Notes under the pieces: model-generated | Told to the model about the DNA's origin: nothing | Databases searched by the model: none | The model's input: only the letters and a program-made list of their open reading frames with translations | In this document: piece by piece, positions 28,061-40,141 of the stretch | How the letters are laid out: every line of letters begins with the position of its first letter | Position numbering within the stretch: position 1 is the stretch's first letter | Program-made: the position numbers and the translations under genes | Assembly (NCBI GenBank): GCA_038502055.1 | Contig: JAXRKN010000030.1 | Span: 1-64,000, forward strand | DNA from: Tanytarsus gracilentus | Taxonomy: Eukaryota; Arthropoda; Insecta; Diptera; Chironomidae | Length of the DNA: 64,000 nt | Direction: 5' to 3'

Positions 28061-29548
28061 AGAAAGAAAAGAATGAGAATTGAAAGAAAGAGTTAAAGAA
28101 TTTAACGTGGAAAAGAATTTTCGAAAGATAAAAATTGTAAAATGATCGTGTTGTGATTTTTTGCGATGTTGAGCGATTTTAAATAGAAAATATTTATTTT
28201 TATCGTTTCACTTTTTTCCAATTTTATTCCGCTCTAATAAATGTATCTTGAAAAATTCATTTAAGTGTGAATTCATCCAGACTCGAAAGTTCTAATTAAG
28301 CACAATCCGGCTTAAGAACAAAAAGGAGAATTATAAATTAAAAACTCAACGAAGCATAACATTTTATGCCATGAAAAGTGAATGAAATGCACTAGAAAAA
28401 TTTCCACACAAATAAAGAATTTTCTTCTTTTTTATTACTCAGCGAAGGCATAGAAAATTACATCTTGCTTTCAGCTCAAGAATAACCGAGAAAATTCACT
28501 ACAACTTTTACTACCCAACCTCAGCACACTCTCTAACAATCTTCTTTCATCATCTTCTCATGCTCATTCTCACACTCACGCGCCTCTTGGCAACAAATAA
28601 AAAAATATTTCTAGCTAGAATAATTTTCTAGATTTATCTCTATTGAAATTTTCTGTTTCACATGGTACAATGACCTGATATCACAGAAAATTATTGACTC
28701 TGAAAATGAGAAAGAACGAGACGGAAAAGAAGAAAAAATAGAACAATGGCTGAATGTAATGAAGTTTACTTAATTAGTATTTTAGAATTAAAAGTTGAGA
28801 ATTTTATAAAAATATAATAAAATTTTGTAGGCGGCAAGCCGCCCGTAGCTCTGTTTCGACTCTACTGCGATTTACGACTAAGCTTATTGTCGAACTATTT
28901 TGGAAATCACTTTTTATAATTTATTGGTAATTTATGCATCGCATCGTCAATCTCAAACGGATATCTGTTCCAAATAAATTTAATATTAATTTTAAATATT
29001 TCATAAACGAAACCCAAATTTTCGGTTTATCTTTAAAAAAATCTGTCCTCCTTTTAATAAGTTCCATTTCATTTTACTTGTTTGAAATTTGAAGATTTAA
29101 GTCGATTTTATTTTGCTAATTATTTTCGAATAATCTTCAATTAAATTTTATAGCCACGCCACAAGATTCTACCTAAGTTGAATAAAACTTTATTATTTTT
29201 AAAAAAATAAGTAAAGATTAAAATTTCTCCTTAAATTTTTTAAGTATAAGGGATAATGAAAAATTTTAATTAATTCAAAATTAAATTTGTTTAAATTAAA
29301 TTCTAGTAACATATTTATAACAACATATTGAAAATCACATTAATAGCAAAAAGCTTCAGATTGCTTGAATAGCATCAAATCTGAGCAAATTTTTATCGTG
29401 TTGTATTTCTTTTGCATTCCAGATGTCGCTTTTCATTTTTATTCAACTTATTTTTCTCTCTTTTCAATTTTTTCTTCGCAACTTTTTTGGTGTTCAATGG
29501 TCGGCCATCATGAAAGCTTCTTTCAATGCGGAAGAACTTTTATGCTCA

Positions 29549-29552
<4 letters not shown>

Positions 29553-29627
<75 letters not shown>
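29553..29627. repeat. (TC)n microsatellite, 75 bp
   Basis: An uninterrupted TC dinucleotide run. It creates the serine-leucine repeat peptides seen in overlapping frames, which are not genes. On the minus strand it is a (GA)n tract, a potential GAGA-factor binding site. Confidence 0.97.
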
Positions 29628-29630
<3 letters not shown>

Positions 29631-31285
29631 CTGTTGAAGAGAATTTCTGGTTTAATAATGCTAACTAATTTTTTAGTTGCTATATGATGAGAAGGTTGGA
29701 AGTTTTTTATTTATTAAATTTTACAATGAGAGAAAAATAAGATTCTCTGAGAGAAAATTTAAAAAATTATAAACTGTCAACTGATGGTTGATAATAGAAA
29801 CTTGAGAAATATTTTAAAACAATTTATCATAAAAAATTATTCTTACAATAGTTCATATGTCGGTTAATTGTTTGTGATATTTTAATGACTTTAATGTTAA
29901 TACAAAGCTCGATAATTTTTGTTTAGTCCTAAAAGTTAGTTTATCAAAATTTGTTTACTGTTGCCGAGTGAGTTCGATAAAGGTAGAATTTTAAAAGATA
30001 TTTTTAAGATAAAATAGATGCAATTATAAAATATTTTGAATAAGCGCTTAGACCAAAAATAATAATTTTTTTCAAGCCTCTAAAAATGTAGTTCACAACA
30101 TCTCTTAACAACAGATTGCGAGTCGAGTAAATTTCTCTATTAAAGACAATTTATCTCGACTTACACCAATATTCTCTTGAAAGCATGTCAGCGGATCATA
30201 TTCGAGTGTTGAGCATTAGTTCATTGACACAAAATGTCTAAGACAGAGAAGAAAAAAGTCTCAAATGAAAGAGAAAATTCAAAAACAAGACAGAGAGAAA
30301 TCCATAAGTGGATTAGCGACTCAAGTCAAAACTATTTCTCAAAAGCCGGTCGTGCCAACGAACTTGAATGTGGGTCAATGCTGTGCTTTGCGTTCGAACG
30401 TTTCACTTTCTTTCACCTCACTACGAGAGACATTGTTGAATTTGTGCTGAAGCAATTTTTTTAAACTTTTTTGAATAAAAACAAAAGAAGAAAAAGAAAA
30501 GTTGGAGAAAAAATTTCACTCATGAAAGTGAAAATTTAATTAATCTCAATTTTTTTGACTTCATTGTGGTGCTCATAGAAGTGGATCGAAAAAGTAAAAA
30601 TTAAGATTTTTAATAAAAAAAGTAAATTTAAATTTTTTTGAAAAATGTGGAGGAATTTGATACAAATGTAAGCATTAAATGCTTCAAATTTTTATTTGCG
30701 TCATCAATAACAACGCAATTATTAAACTCTGAAAAAATGCTAAATTTTACATTTTCAAGTTATGAAAAAGTAATCTAAAATTATTAAACTTCTTATACAA
30801 GTTTTCTCACGAATCTTCTCTTAACATTGAACTAATTCTAAGCTTTTATTTAATTATCACGGAAAAAATTTTCACGAATTTCAAATTTTATTTTTAAAGT
30901 AACCGCAAGAACTCGATATAAATTAACAATAATTTCGTTACATTTAGAATGGATTAAAAATACAACTGAAGGTATTTAACTATCTTGAACTTCGATGGGA
31001 GAAATTGTGTGGGTACGGGATAAAATTGTCATGGTGTGAAATTTAAAGTAAAATAAATTAAAAGTTAAAATATGCATCAATAAATTTTACATTATTGAAA
31101 AAAAATTAAAAATGTTAATTCAGTTTTCCTTTCAAGTTCTTCAACTTTTTGAAGCTTTTCTTAATCGCTTCTCAACATTAATAATCGAAGGCACTTTGAG
31201 TATTGAGCCACGTGTAAACCAAACTCAATTTTTCGTCTCTCCTCCTCAAACTCACTTAATTTTCTCAACCCCCATTCATCCACGA

Positions 31286-31289
<4 letters not shown>

Positions 31290-31325
<36 letters not shown>
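31290..31325. repeat. (TC)n microsatellite, ~35 bp
   Basis: A second pure CT/GA run, 1.7 kb from the first. It generates spurious Arg-Glu and Ser-Leu repeat frames on the two strands. Confidence 0.95.
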
Positions 31326-31328
<3 letters not shown>

Positions 31329-34319
31329 ATTGGTAAAAGCAACAGTGTTTGAACCTGCGTGCACACGCAGCATGTGCGGTTTCTTCTTTCTTTTTCAAAA
31401 AAATCCTTGCAAGTTCAAGGTCGATAAAGATTTCTTATTTCGAGGAAAAATTTTGGAAGATTTTTAGAGTGCAACACGTGTTGAATCTTTGATACTACAG
31501 TGCTTCTTAGAAGGAAAGTGAAGATAAATTTTTTTAAAAATATTTGAAAATATTCGAAACGTTCTAAATTTTTTTATTTCATTTCCTATTTCGACCTTTT
31601 CAGTTTTAAATCAATAAAAAAAATAATCCAAGGTCCTTTAATTTTTTTTGTCGTCTCAACCAACAAATTCATTAACCCGTAAAATAAATCCAAAGCAGAT
31701 CATGAATGCGTACGAAAGACCTTCAGAATGTTATTGTCATGTGAGTCAGACACATTTGAGGAAGAAGAAGTCTAATAAAGAATCCTTTAAATGGTCGTAC
31801 GAACAGAAGCTGAACAAAAGAGCCGAAGACGTGATTTATGAATAAAGTCGAGCGTGTTGTTTGCTAATGAGAAGATAATGAAGATCTTCTAGAAGAGGAA
31901 AGAGGATTAGCTTAAATAAACACTGATGATAGGATTTTAATTAATTGATCTGAAAAAATTTTAGAAAATATTTTTAAAAGTCCTAAAATTTAATTGACTT
32001 TTTTGTAAATTTTTTAAATTCTATCTTGCTTTGAAAAAAATCATCATTAAGATTTACCATCTGCTTAATTAAATGAAAGATCGTGTTGTTGCAATTTTGT
32101 TTCAAAAATACCCTAGTCACCCCGTCAAATCCCAACGGAGGTCGAAATCAACGTTCTCAAAAGTCACAAAACGCAAAAATATTCGAACGGAAGTCTCATT
32201 GAAATCTCAAAAGCTTCAATTTTTTCATCTCTCAATCGCAAAGTGAGAAAATCAAACATGAGTGGAAAAAGATTTTGAAGGATTATAAAAATAAAAGTTT
32301 CAATGTCATTATCAAAGGCTGAGTTTGATGGCCGATGAACTTTTTTTTTATTAAAATTGATATTTGAGTGTCATTTTTATGCTGAATGACGTTTTGTGTG
32401 TGGATTTAAATTTCAAGTGATTTCGTTGTGTAAATTTTCATTGGTGAAATTCGAGAACTTTGATATTGTAAGAAAAAATTTTAAAAAATATAAAAATTTC
32501 CAGTTTTTCTTTCAACCTATTACCTTTAAAATGTTGACACCCAAAAATTATTTCGTTTTTTATTTCTCAACTTGATAATTTTTGCACAAACAAAAAATTA
32601 AAAATAACAAAATTTTATCATCAAATATTTTTTTCTGTCGTGACCTTGAAAATTCATTCAGAGTGAAAAATAAGTCTAAATGTATAAAAATATTCTTTTT
32701 TGCGACTCTTCCAGAATTTCAGAATGAAGTTGTTTTTCATTTTTTTTATTGAGGTTGTGATTGTTGTTGGTTTTATGTCTGAGTCAGCTTCGATTTTCTT
32801 TAAAATTCAAATTCATTGTAATTTTTAAATGATTAAACTACTGAAAAAACTAGCTGAAAAAATTATTTTTTTCTTAAAGATAAAATTTCCTGAAATTTTT
32901 TCTAAATAATAGTGAAACTCAAAACTTTAATTTTCAAATTTTTTTTATTGAATTTTTTCTCCTTAAATTTCATAATTTTTAAATTAATTTCATTTTTATA
33001 CACAAAATTATTTTCTTACAATTATTCTCTTAAAACTTTTAATCCTTGCTCTCTTAAACTTTTATAGCATTTAAAAAGTAATTTCCAGAATTTTTTACAC
33101 GATTTAATTTTTTTATGCCATTTTAAATTTTTTTCGTAGCACTTATGAGACACTAAATTTTAAATTAGAGCAAATTTTCTTATTGACTATTGTTTCCTCT
33201 TGATTTTTTTAAATATATCAGACAAAAATAAAATATAGAAAATTGTAAAAATTATTTTAAAAAATTATTAGCAATTAGCCCGGGGCGATTTTATGATAAT
33301 TTCTTCACTTGATTTTCTGTACAAAATTCTCGATGCAGAATTTTAAACTCATTTTAGATTTTTGATACAAAAAAATAATCTTCGAAAACTTAAAATTAGC
33401 GCAAAAAGAAGAAATCTGGAAGCAGACAATTTTATTTACATTAAAAAAAATAATTTTTTAATATTGCAAATTTTTCTTATGAATTTTTTAAAAATGATAA
33501 AGAAAAGCACCGAAAATTCTTTGAATTTTCAAGTTAAAGTTGAACTTTAATTTTGTGATTTTCCTCTTTGAGGGTGAAAATTGTAAATAAAAATTAGAAA
33601 ATGGCAAATTGATTAAAGAAGTTAAATTTATAATTGCCAAAATTTTACACAAATTTCATTCTAGTTTAAAAAATTCAGAAAATTTTTTCACTTTTACAAA
33701 CGAAATTTCTTTGCTCTTAAAACTTAACTAGTTTTTTTACTCTTTATAGTGTTTTTAATAATGCAATATTTGATTAACTTTTGAAATATTTTTTGAAGCA
33801 AGTATTTTAACTCACAAAAAAATATAATTAAGGAAATTTTTATACACTTTATTGAGGAAAAAATCAACTTTTTTCGTCATTGAGAGATCTTTAAGTGAAA
33901 AATAACTTTTTACACAATATTTATGGAACTTTCAACTTGTTGAATGTCGGTGAGTCGTGTACGAACATTTTTTACATATCGATGAGTTTAAATACACAAT
34001 TGGGGTAGCTTTCATGCAAGCTTTTTTATATGCACTTCTGAGTAACTTACTGGATTACTGATTTTTTCCGTGATGCTGAAGATGATTTTTGGATCGTTCA
34101 GAAGATTTTCAGCTAACTTTAAACGGCTTCTGTTGAATTTTAATTGAGATCTGAATGGCTTTCGAAGCTTTCTTAAGTCAGCTGAATGAGGCTTTTAATT
34201 TTGTGATGATTTTTTGGCTTTTTTTATTCTTTCTCAAATTGTTTGTAGATTCTTTAAATTTTTACGATGTTTTGGAAATTTTTACAGTTTTATAGACATA
34301 TCAAAGAATTTTTTCCCCT

Positions 34320-35225
34320 TTACGCCTCAACCAAAATCTTCTGCTCACTCTCACTTCCATTTCCAATAACGATCGTCGTCGTTTTCTTACTCAAATTCAA
34401 TGGTGCACCCTCATTATCCACAACCTGCTGCATATGAACTTTCGCAGTGCTTTTAATCACACCGCCTTGATCAATGAATCTGTTTAAAATCTCCTGATTC
34501 TTTCGATGTTCATCGCTCATTTTTGGCGCCATTTTTAGTCTATCAACTAAATTTGAGTGGGTCATTGCAAGTCCAGCTCTTGGTGCTGTTAAAATTGTCT
34601 GCAGTTGACTCGGCTGCTCGTCGCACGTTGGCACACGACGAAACTTCTTGTGATACATATGCGGATCAAAAATGGCGGGTTTTTCGAGTGCACGCTTGAG
34701 TGTCGGTAGTGACTCAGCGAGTGATGGAGTGACGGGATGATCTTCGAGACTCGATCGTGGCGATGAGCATGAAGATGAGCCAGAGCCAATTTTACCGATT
34801 GAACCGTCACTGCCGGATTCAATGCCAGAGTCAGTTGGACTGTCGAGTTTCCTCTGCACAGGTCGTGTCACAGCAGTGATTGTTGTGCCAGCTGGAATGC
34901 TCGGATGAACCAAAGTTGTCGGTGATTCAGTTCTGACAATTTTTTGCTTCTGTTGGCCATAACCCATTGGGCAGCCTTGAAGTTTAGCCAAGAGAATTGG
35001 CGATTGTTTGGCGGGACAGTGTTGAGGTGGTGGAGGTGATGGCTCGGTGCTTGTAATCGTGGACATGCTACCGTCCGATGATTGAGCGTCCATCAAGCGT
35101 GGACAGCGCTGTAAGTGAGACTGTAGGTGATGAGTGACTGACGGTGGTGGCGGACTCAACACCGATGATGTTGGAATTTGGGTCTTTTGATGATTTAAAA
35201 GTTGCGATTGTTGAAGTTGTTGATG
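34320..35225 (-). CDS. Eip75B: E75 common last coding exon (C-terminal F-region)
   Basis: This exon encodes residues 454-754 of the A form, ending at TAA (34,320-34,322). The acceptor TTTCAG lies at 35,226-35,231; the exon starts CATCAACAA in phase 0, matching the upstream donor. The tail is glutamine-, proline- and serine-rich and carries short motifs shared with Drosophila E75: KLDSPTDSGIESG (from about residue 579), SSCSSPRSS, a HKKFR motif, APLNLSKK (about 727-734) and a C-terminal VEA. This region acts as the long repression/partner-binding tail of the receptor. It is much shorter here than in Drosophila, which has extra homopolymeric runs. All isoforms share it. The first in-frame codon that could be mistaken for a start (35,162) is GTG, an internal valine. 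Confidence 0.95.
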   Translation of the reverse strand, partial: HQQLQQSQLLNHQKTQIPTSSVLSPPPPSVTHHLQSHLQRCPRLMDAQSSDGSMSTITSTEPSPPPPQHCPAKQSPILLAKLQGCPMGYGQQKQKIVRTESPTTLVHPSIPAGTTITAVTRPVQRKLDSPTDSGIESGSDGSIGKIGSGSSSCSSPRSSLEDHPVTPSLAESLPTLKRALEKPAIFDPHMYHKKFRRVPTCDEQPSQLQTILTAPRAGLAMTHSNLVDRLKMAPKMSDEHRKNQEILNRFIDQGGVIKSTAKVHMQQVVDNEGAPLNLSKKTTTIVIGNGSESEQKILVEA

Positions 35226-35283
35226 CTGAAATTTAATTTAAAATTTAGAATCAAATTTTTAAAAATTATTTTCTAAGACTCAC
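35226..35283 (-). other. 58-bp intron within E75
   Basis: Donor GTGAGT (35,278-35,283) and acceptor TTTCAG (35,226-35,231) flank a minimal 58-bp intron between two phase-0 exons. It separates the end of the ligand-binding domain from the C-terminal tail. If retained, the frame runs from the LBD into a stop within a few codons, which would give an F-region-less protein. Confidence 0.9.
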
Positions 35284-35910
35284 CGTTGAGACATCAGTGA
35301 CTTGAATTTGGTCGCATGAATTGCTCAATTGTTGACTCATTTCGTTTCTAAACACGACCAACTTCTCGGTGTGGAGTGTCGAGAGTGTCTTCAAGTCTCC
35401 GATCGTGTTCAATAAATTCGCCATAAATTCCGGCTCGTTCGGTCTCGTCTTTACGATAATGTGCTGCAGGCATTGCTTTAGTTTCGAGTTCATTCGCTGA
35501 ATCAACTCAAAGTTTCGAATTCCATGACGGTCGGGTGCTATTAAGACGACCGCACAGAACATAGCGACCTCAGCGTCGGTCATTTGCATTGCATTAATTC
35601 GCTCGGCGAACTTGAAAGTTGAATCGACCAAAAATCTTGCATTTGCTCCATTTTGAATTGAATCGCGTCTCATTAGTTGACCATTGAGGCAAACGATGCT
35701 GTCCATGGCGGTGTCGAACATGCAAATTAGTCGCACAAAGAGTGCATCAAAAAGTCCAGCTTTGAGCAATGTAAATTTGTCGCCTTGAGTGAGCAATTCG
35801 AAGCCGGGAATTTTGCCGGCAAATTCAATCACGCCACGAATGACATCAGCGAAACGCTGTGAGAATTCCTGCTCGGACTGTATCTCGGGAACTGGATTTA
35901 ATGGACAGGC
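35284..35910 (-). CDS. Eip75B: E75 ligand-binding domain exon
   Basis: 627 bp encode residues 245-453 of the A form. The exon starts after acceptor TTCTCAG with ACPLNPVPE and runs through EFSQRFADVIRGVIEFAG, the family signature FTLLKAGLFDALFVRLICMF, CLNGQ, MRRDSIQNGANARFLVDST and LSTLHTEKLVVF to donor GTGAGT. This is the E75/REV-ERB-type LBD. In Drosophila E75 this domain binds haem, with histidine and cysteine ligands, and responds to NO or CO. The equivalent positions are conserved here: His215 (previous exon), Cys246 and His424. It represses transcription and antagonises HR3 during the ecdysone response. Both exon ends are phase 0. Confidence 0.97.
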
Positions 35911-37973
35911 CTGAGAAGATAAATTTTAAAATTAGCTAAAGAATTTAAAAACTGTTAAAAGTTTGAAATTTGAATTTTTTGGTGTCGTTGACATTTCATA
36001 AAATATTTTTGGGATTATTAAATTTTAAAGTTTTAATTAAATGTCATTTTTTAAATATCTCTTTTTCGAAAAAAAAATACTTGATCACATTCCCAGTGAC
36101 TCATTTTTTGATCTATAAAAAAATCCTGACTCAAATCGCCTCGCGATGAAGATCAAGGTCGGCAATTGCGCCTTTTTTCAATACAGAAAAATATATTTTT
36201 CCACTCATGACTCTTTTTATCGTACACGAGCGACGGCAATTTTTTTGTTTCGCTTTTGATATCATAAGGAGAAACTTTTGTGCGACACACGAGGCAGAGC
36301 TAAGTTGAAAAAAAAAGTTTTTTGACGAGTTCAAATATTTTTAGAGAGGGCGAATTGTGACAAATTTAACGAGTCACCACGTGGCCCAGGTTCCGAAAAT
36401 TATTTTGTATTAAAAAATTATTTTCTTATCGCCTTTTAAACCTTGAAGTGACCGCCAAAAAAATTATATTAAAATTTCCGACCTTAACCCCACACACAAA
36501 TTCACGACCAGCCGATCGTCTCTAATTTCTCGCGTCCTTGACTTTTATTTCGCTCGACATCATAATACTAATATCGACTGAGATTAAAAATAAGCAGGAA
36601 AACAGTCTCGAAGGCCGTGATGACGTCAACAGCCGCACGCTAATCACTAGTGTGCTTTTTTTGCGGTTGTGTGTAGCAAAAAGTGTTTTTTAGAATTTTA
36701 TTTCTCTCTTCTTCACACATGTGAGTTGCCGTCAAGGTCGATGGAGCAATAAAAATTAAAGTTTTAATGTGTGGGAGGAAAAATTATATTTTGGCAATTT
36801 AAATTTTAGAACAAGTAAATACTTTAGTTGCGTCATTAATATATTTTTCAACTCCAGGAAATTTAAAATCGATTTTCCTCTCAAAAATATTTTTCCTTCC
36901 TTCATTCGATCGCTCTGAACCATGTTAATAGCAGAGTGAAAATTTCCTCCTTTTTTTAAAATCATTTTCAACTCTTATCGTCGAGCGGTAACACAAAAAA
37001 ATTCAATCCCACGCGGCTGCAACCTTGAACTTCAAAATGATTTTATAGATCAAGGGTGTGACGCTAAAAACTACTCGACCTGAGTCATTTTAAATACTTG
37101 CAACAGGATTTTTCTCCTCTTGACTGTTATTTATAGAGCCGGAAAACAAATCGGCACAAAAATCGTTTATGCGATAAAAATTTGTTTTGAAGGTCACAAG
37201 CTGAAGCTTTTCATGTTGTCGCGATTTTAAAATTCAGGAAATAAGAATTTAGTCGGGTGTGCGGCAGCGGTTGATTTTTGAGGTTTTCGGTGACTTTTAA
37301 TTAATTTAAGAATGTATTCGACTAAAATCTAATCAAAATCACGAAACTAAAATTTACATTAAAAAAATCCTTAAAATTTACCCAAAAATCATTTCTCCCT
37401 CACTTAAATTCCACCTCGACCTCATTTAGTGTTTCATCAACCTTACTCATGCGCTCGAAAAAAAACTCAAGACCGTCTCAGTCATCAACCTTGCATGAGG
37501 ACCTCGCAACACCTCCAGACGACTCTCAGCTCTCAAAAAAGAACCGTTTAGCAGTTTACACGTATTAAAAAATTTCCGCGATTTATTTTTCTCGCTTCCG
37601 CGTTTTTGCGACTTTGAATTTTTTTCATACTGCCTGTGTGAGTACACCGACGGCTGTTTACATTTCTCAAACTAATAGAATTTTTTGTTGTAATTTGAAC
37701 TTAATGAAGGACAAATGAGAGAGAGAGAGACACACACGAATACATGTGAGAGCGGTAGTCAAGGCTATCGTCAAGGGTAGCCAGAAGTCGTCGACCATTT
37801 TTGTTTTATTACTCATTGAAGTTTATGTAGAGCATTATGAGATGATGACGAGAAGGGAATGAAGGTGATTCCGGGTGTGTTACGTGAGATTTAATGTTTC
37901 ATTGAATTTTTTGCTTTAACATTTTTAAATTCAAATTTCATCCGATAAGTTGCATTCAAATCTTAAAACTTAC
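35911..37973 (-). other. E75 intron between hinge and LBD exons (2,063 bp)
   Basis: It runs from donor GTAAGT (37,968-37,973) to acceptor TTCTCAG (35,911-35,917). It contains one full cAMP-response palindrome TGACGTCA (36,621-36,628), an FTZ-F1-like TCAAGGTCG (36,732-36,740) and a short GA/CA run near 37,710. Frames at 36,131-36,334, 36,756-36,971 and 37,447-37,647 are unsupported. Confidence 0.85.
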
Positions 37974-38212
37974 CCTAGTTGGCTCTGTATAATTTGGACA
38001 GTCTTTAGCGCGCACTTTCATGTCGCGTACTCGCTCGCGTGTGAACTCGCAAGTCTCCATGTGAGCACCGACAATTGTGTCGATGATTTGTTGAATGTCT
38101 TCGATGCCATCCGTCCATACGTGCGTGGTAAGCGCTCGATTTCGAGTTTGCTGCTGCATTGCGGCCTCAATACGGGCCTTTTCTCGCTTAGGGACGCGAC
38201 CAAATCGGACGG
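37974..38212 (-). CDS. Eip75B: E75 hinge / start of ligand-binding domain exon
   Basis: 239 bp encode the end of codon 165 through residue 244. It begins after acceptor TTTTCCAG with the second and third bases of an alanine codon and reads AVRFGRVPKREKARI, the conserved C-terminal extension of the E75 DNA-binding domain. It then gives the hinge and the first LBD helix, with AHMETCEFT and RAKDCPNYTEPTR before donor GTAAGT. His215 in AHMETC corresponds to a reported haem ligand of the Drosophila protein. All isoforms use this exon, and it is where the D-type start exon joins. The intron phases (1 in, 0 out) match all neighbours exactly. Confidence 0.97.
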
Positions 38213-40086
38213 CTGGAAAATTAATTGAAAAGTTAATTAAAAAATATTAAAAATTGTTAAAAATGCTCAAAAAATCTACAAATTTATATAGTTTTAAATT
38301 TTTACAAAACTGCCATTGACCTCAACTAAACATTTGCTGCTCTTAATAGCATTTTTAAACCTCCGGCTTTTGTCGCTCTTTCTCTCTCGACAATCACCAA
38401 GCAGCATCAACTACACTTTTTTTCATTTATTTCGAGACACGCAAAAATCTGGGGCAAAAGTGAAATTTTTTCTTCTTTTTGCCTCTCTCGACTTTTTTGT
38501 ATTGCGGGCGCGCGCAAAAAATTTCTCTTTTCACTTTTCATTTCGGAAACAGAGAAGAAAAAATTTTGAAAATGAAATTTTTTGAATTTCAAGGTTAGAT
38601 AAGAAAAATTGAAAAAAAAAGTTTAAATAATTTGTAAAAAATCAAGAATATTTTCATATTTTCTTGTACTCTCCAAAGACGCAAATAATGTGTGCCTAAA
38701 TTCTCAGAAAATTCTGGCTAATCTTCGCCAAGGTCGACATCAGCAATAAGTTTTCTTGTTGTTGAGCTCAACGAACGCACAAAATATAGCGCGAGTCAGA
38801 AGAAAAACCAACCCGGTTGGGGGTTGCGTTGTAAAAAAGTGAAAGTGAAAAGCGTCCTTGAAAATGAGCTTTTTAGTTGGAAAAATATTTTTAAGAGAAC
38901 AATATGGACAGCAATTTCTTATCAAACTTTTACACAAAATTATAAATTTCAAATTCTATTTTTCCGCGCATTTCTAAATTCTTCATTATGACCTTCCTCA
39001 GAACAATTTCATGCGTGGACAAGCTTTTCACCCTCTACACCCAAAAAGAGAGAATTTCACCTCATGGCATTGAAAATGGGGCTGGAAAAAGAAATTTTCT
39101 CTCTGCGTAATAAAAAAAGTTCTTGGTTGTGCGTGCTTCAGAATGAAGGGTGTGAGTGGGTGACGCACGCACATGGCCTTGACACGTGGGTAAAACACAG
39201 AAGAACGCACGAAATGGTTGAACTGCGTTTGAGTTCAGAAGAAACTCAAATAAAAGGAAAATTGTGTTGGAGGAAATTTTCATGAGTAAGATTGGAAAAT
39301 TTTGTCATATTTATGTCTTAGAAAAAGTTTAAAAAAATTTCAAATCGTTTTTTTTTCTAAATCTCCGTATCTTTTTAATTCCTCAAAATTATTTCGAAAA
39401 AAAACAGTCTTAATACACTTCAAGGCCACGCGCTCCGTATAATTTTGTCATGTTTTCTTCTTCCACCTTCCCCCATAAAAACTCATCTTAATTTTTTTGT
39501 GCGAGAGCCAAAGAGAGAATCTTCAGAATATTTTGAGAGTCGACATAACCTTGAAGGATTTTTCTCTCACCAAAAAATTGTTTATCGAGAATTCTGAGAG
39601 ATTTTTTTTTGATAGAAAAAAGCTCATGTGCGACGTGACAACAATGTGACTTGAGATCACACCAAGGTCAGTGGAGGTTTTCAATATTTAGAGAGAAAAA
39701 TCAGGAAGAAGAATTTTTAGTGGTTTTTTGCATAAGTTTTGAATAAAAATTTAATATTAGCATAATTATGCATAAAAATTATTTTTTGAAATTAAATTTT
39801 TTAAGATTTTAAATTTGCATTATTTTTGAAAAATTTCCGCTTCATTTTTGGCAAGTTAATTTTATCAAAACGGATTTTAATTTTTTTCTTCGCAAACTGA
39901 CAAAAAGTCTCGATATTTTCCGCAATTGCTAAATTAGACCTACGCATAGTACAATCAAGTTTGACTGTTAACGAAACAAAATTCTTCGGAACAACAAACC
40001 GAAGAGGGAAAATGTATTTTTTCTGCCGTCGTTGTTTAAAAAATGGAGATGTCAAGGTTGTGTCCTTCGATGTATGTGAAACTTAC

Positions 40087-40141
40087 GATATGACGCGTTA
40101 TCTCTAAGTATTCCACGTAAAATTGGCGAGTCCTCGTTCAT
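40087..40141 (-). CDS. Eip75B: E75 D-type alternative start exon (isoform without zinc fingers)
   Basis: ATG at 40,139-40,141 opens an 18-codon stretch, MNEDSPILRGILRDNASY, plus one base, ending exactly at donor GTAAGT (40,081-40,086). The phase-1 end fits the hinge exon at 38,212, giving ...SY-P-VRFGRVPK in frame and a 608-aa protein with no DNA-binding zinc fingers. Drosophila and other insects have an E75 isoform starting with a similar short acidic/hydrophobic peptide (recalled as MGEELPILKGIL) joined at the same residue; its role is to modulate other nuclear receptors rather than bind DNA. The exon was found by phase and motif logic. Its 5' untranslated extent is unknown. Confidence 0.8.

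Larger units (their letters stand above)
27844..34319. other. Intergenic / E75 3'-flanking DNA without a supported gene
   Basis: This AT-rich stretch holds two long (TC)n tracts, a small GC-rich hairpin island near 28,830, a candidate plus-strand core promoter near 28,027, and scattered nuclear-receptor half-sites. Frames at 30,234-30,464, 31,648-31,845 and 33,362-33,550 have low-complexity or unremarkable products and match no family I know. Sequence just below 34,320 is expected to include the E75 3' untranslated region, whose extent cannot be read with confidence. Candidate minus-strand AATAAA poly(A) signals are at 34,223-34,228 and 33,848-33,853. Confidence 0.6.

Noticed and set aside
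28845..28862. tRNA or tRNA-derived SINE (B-box-like GTTTCGACTC)
   Set aside because: No A box at the right distance upstream and no cloverleaf can be drawn.
29365..29637. 90-aa and 68-aa frames ending in Ser-Leu repeats
   Set aside because: They exist only because a (TC)n microsatellite has no stops in two frames; the non-repeat parts have no family features.
30234..30464. 76-aa basic frame (MSKTEKKK...)
   Set aside because: Low-complexity Lys/Glu start, no recognisable domain, no splice or promoter support.
31112..31373. Frames on both strands over the second CT run
   Set aside because: Same cause: a CT/GA microsatellite read as Ser-Leu or Arg-Glu repeats.
31648..31845. 65-aa frame (MSSQPTNSLT...)
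   Set aside because: Composition is somewhat protein-like but there is no family resemblance or supporting signal; left unannotated.
34589..34822. 77-aa frame overlapping the E75 last exon
   Set aside because: A shadow of the real exon in another frame on the same strand.
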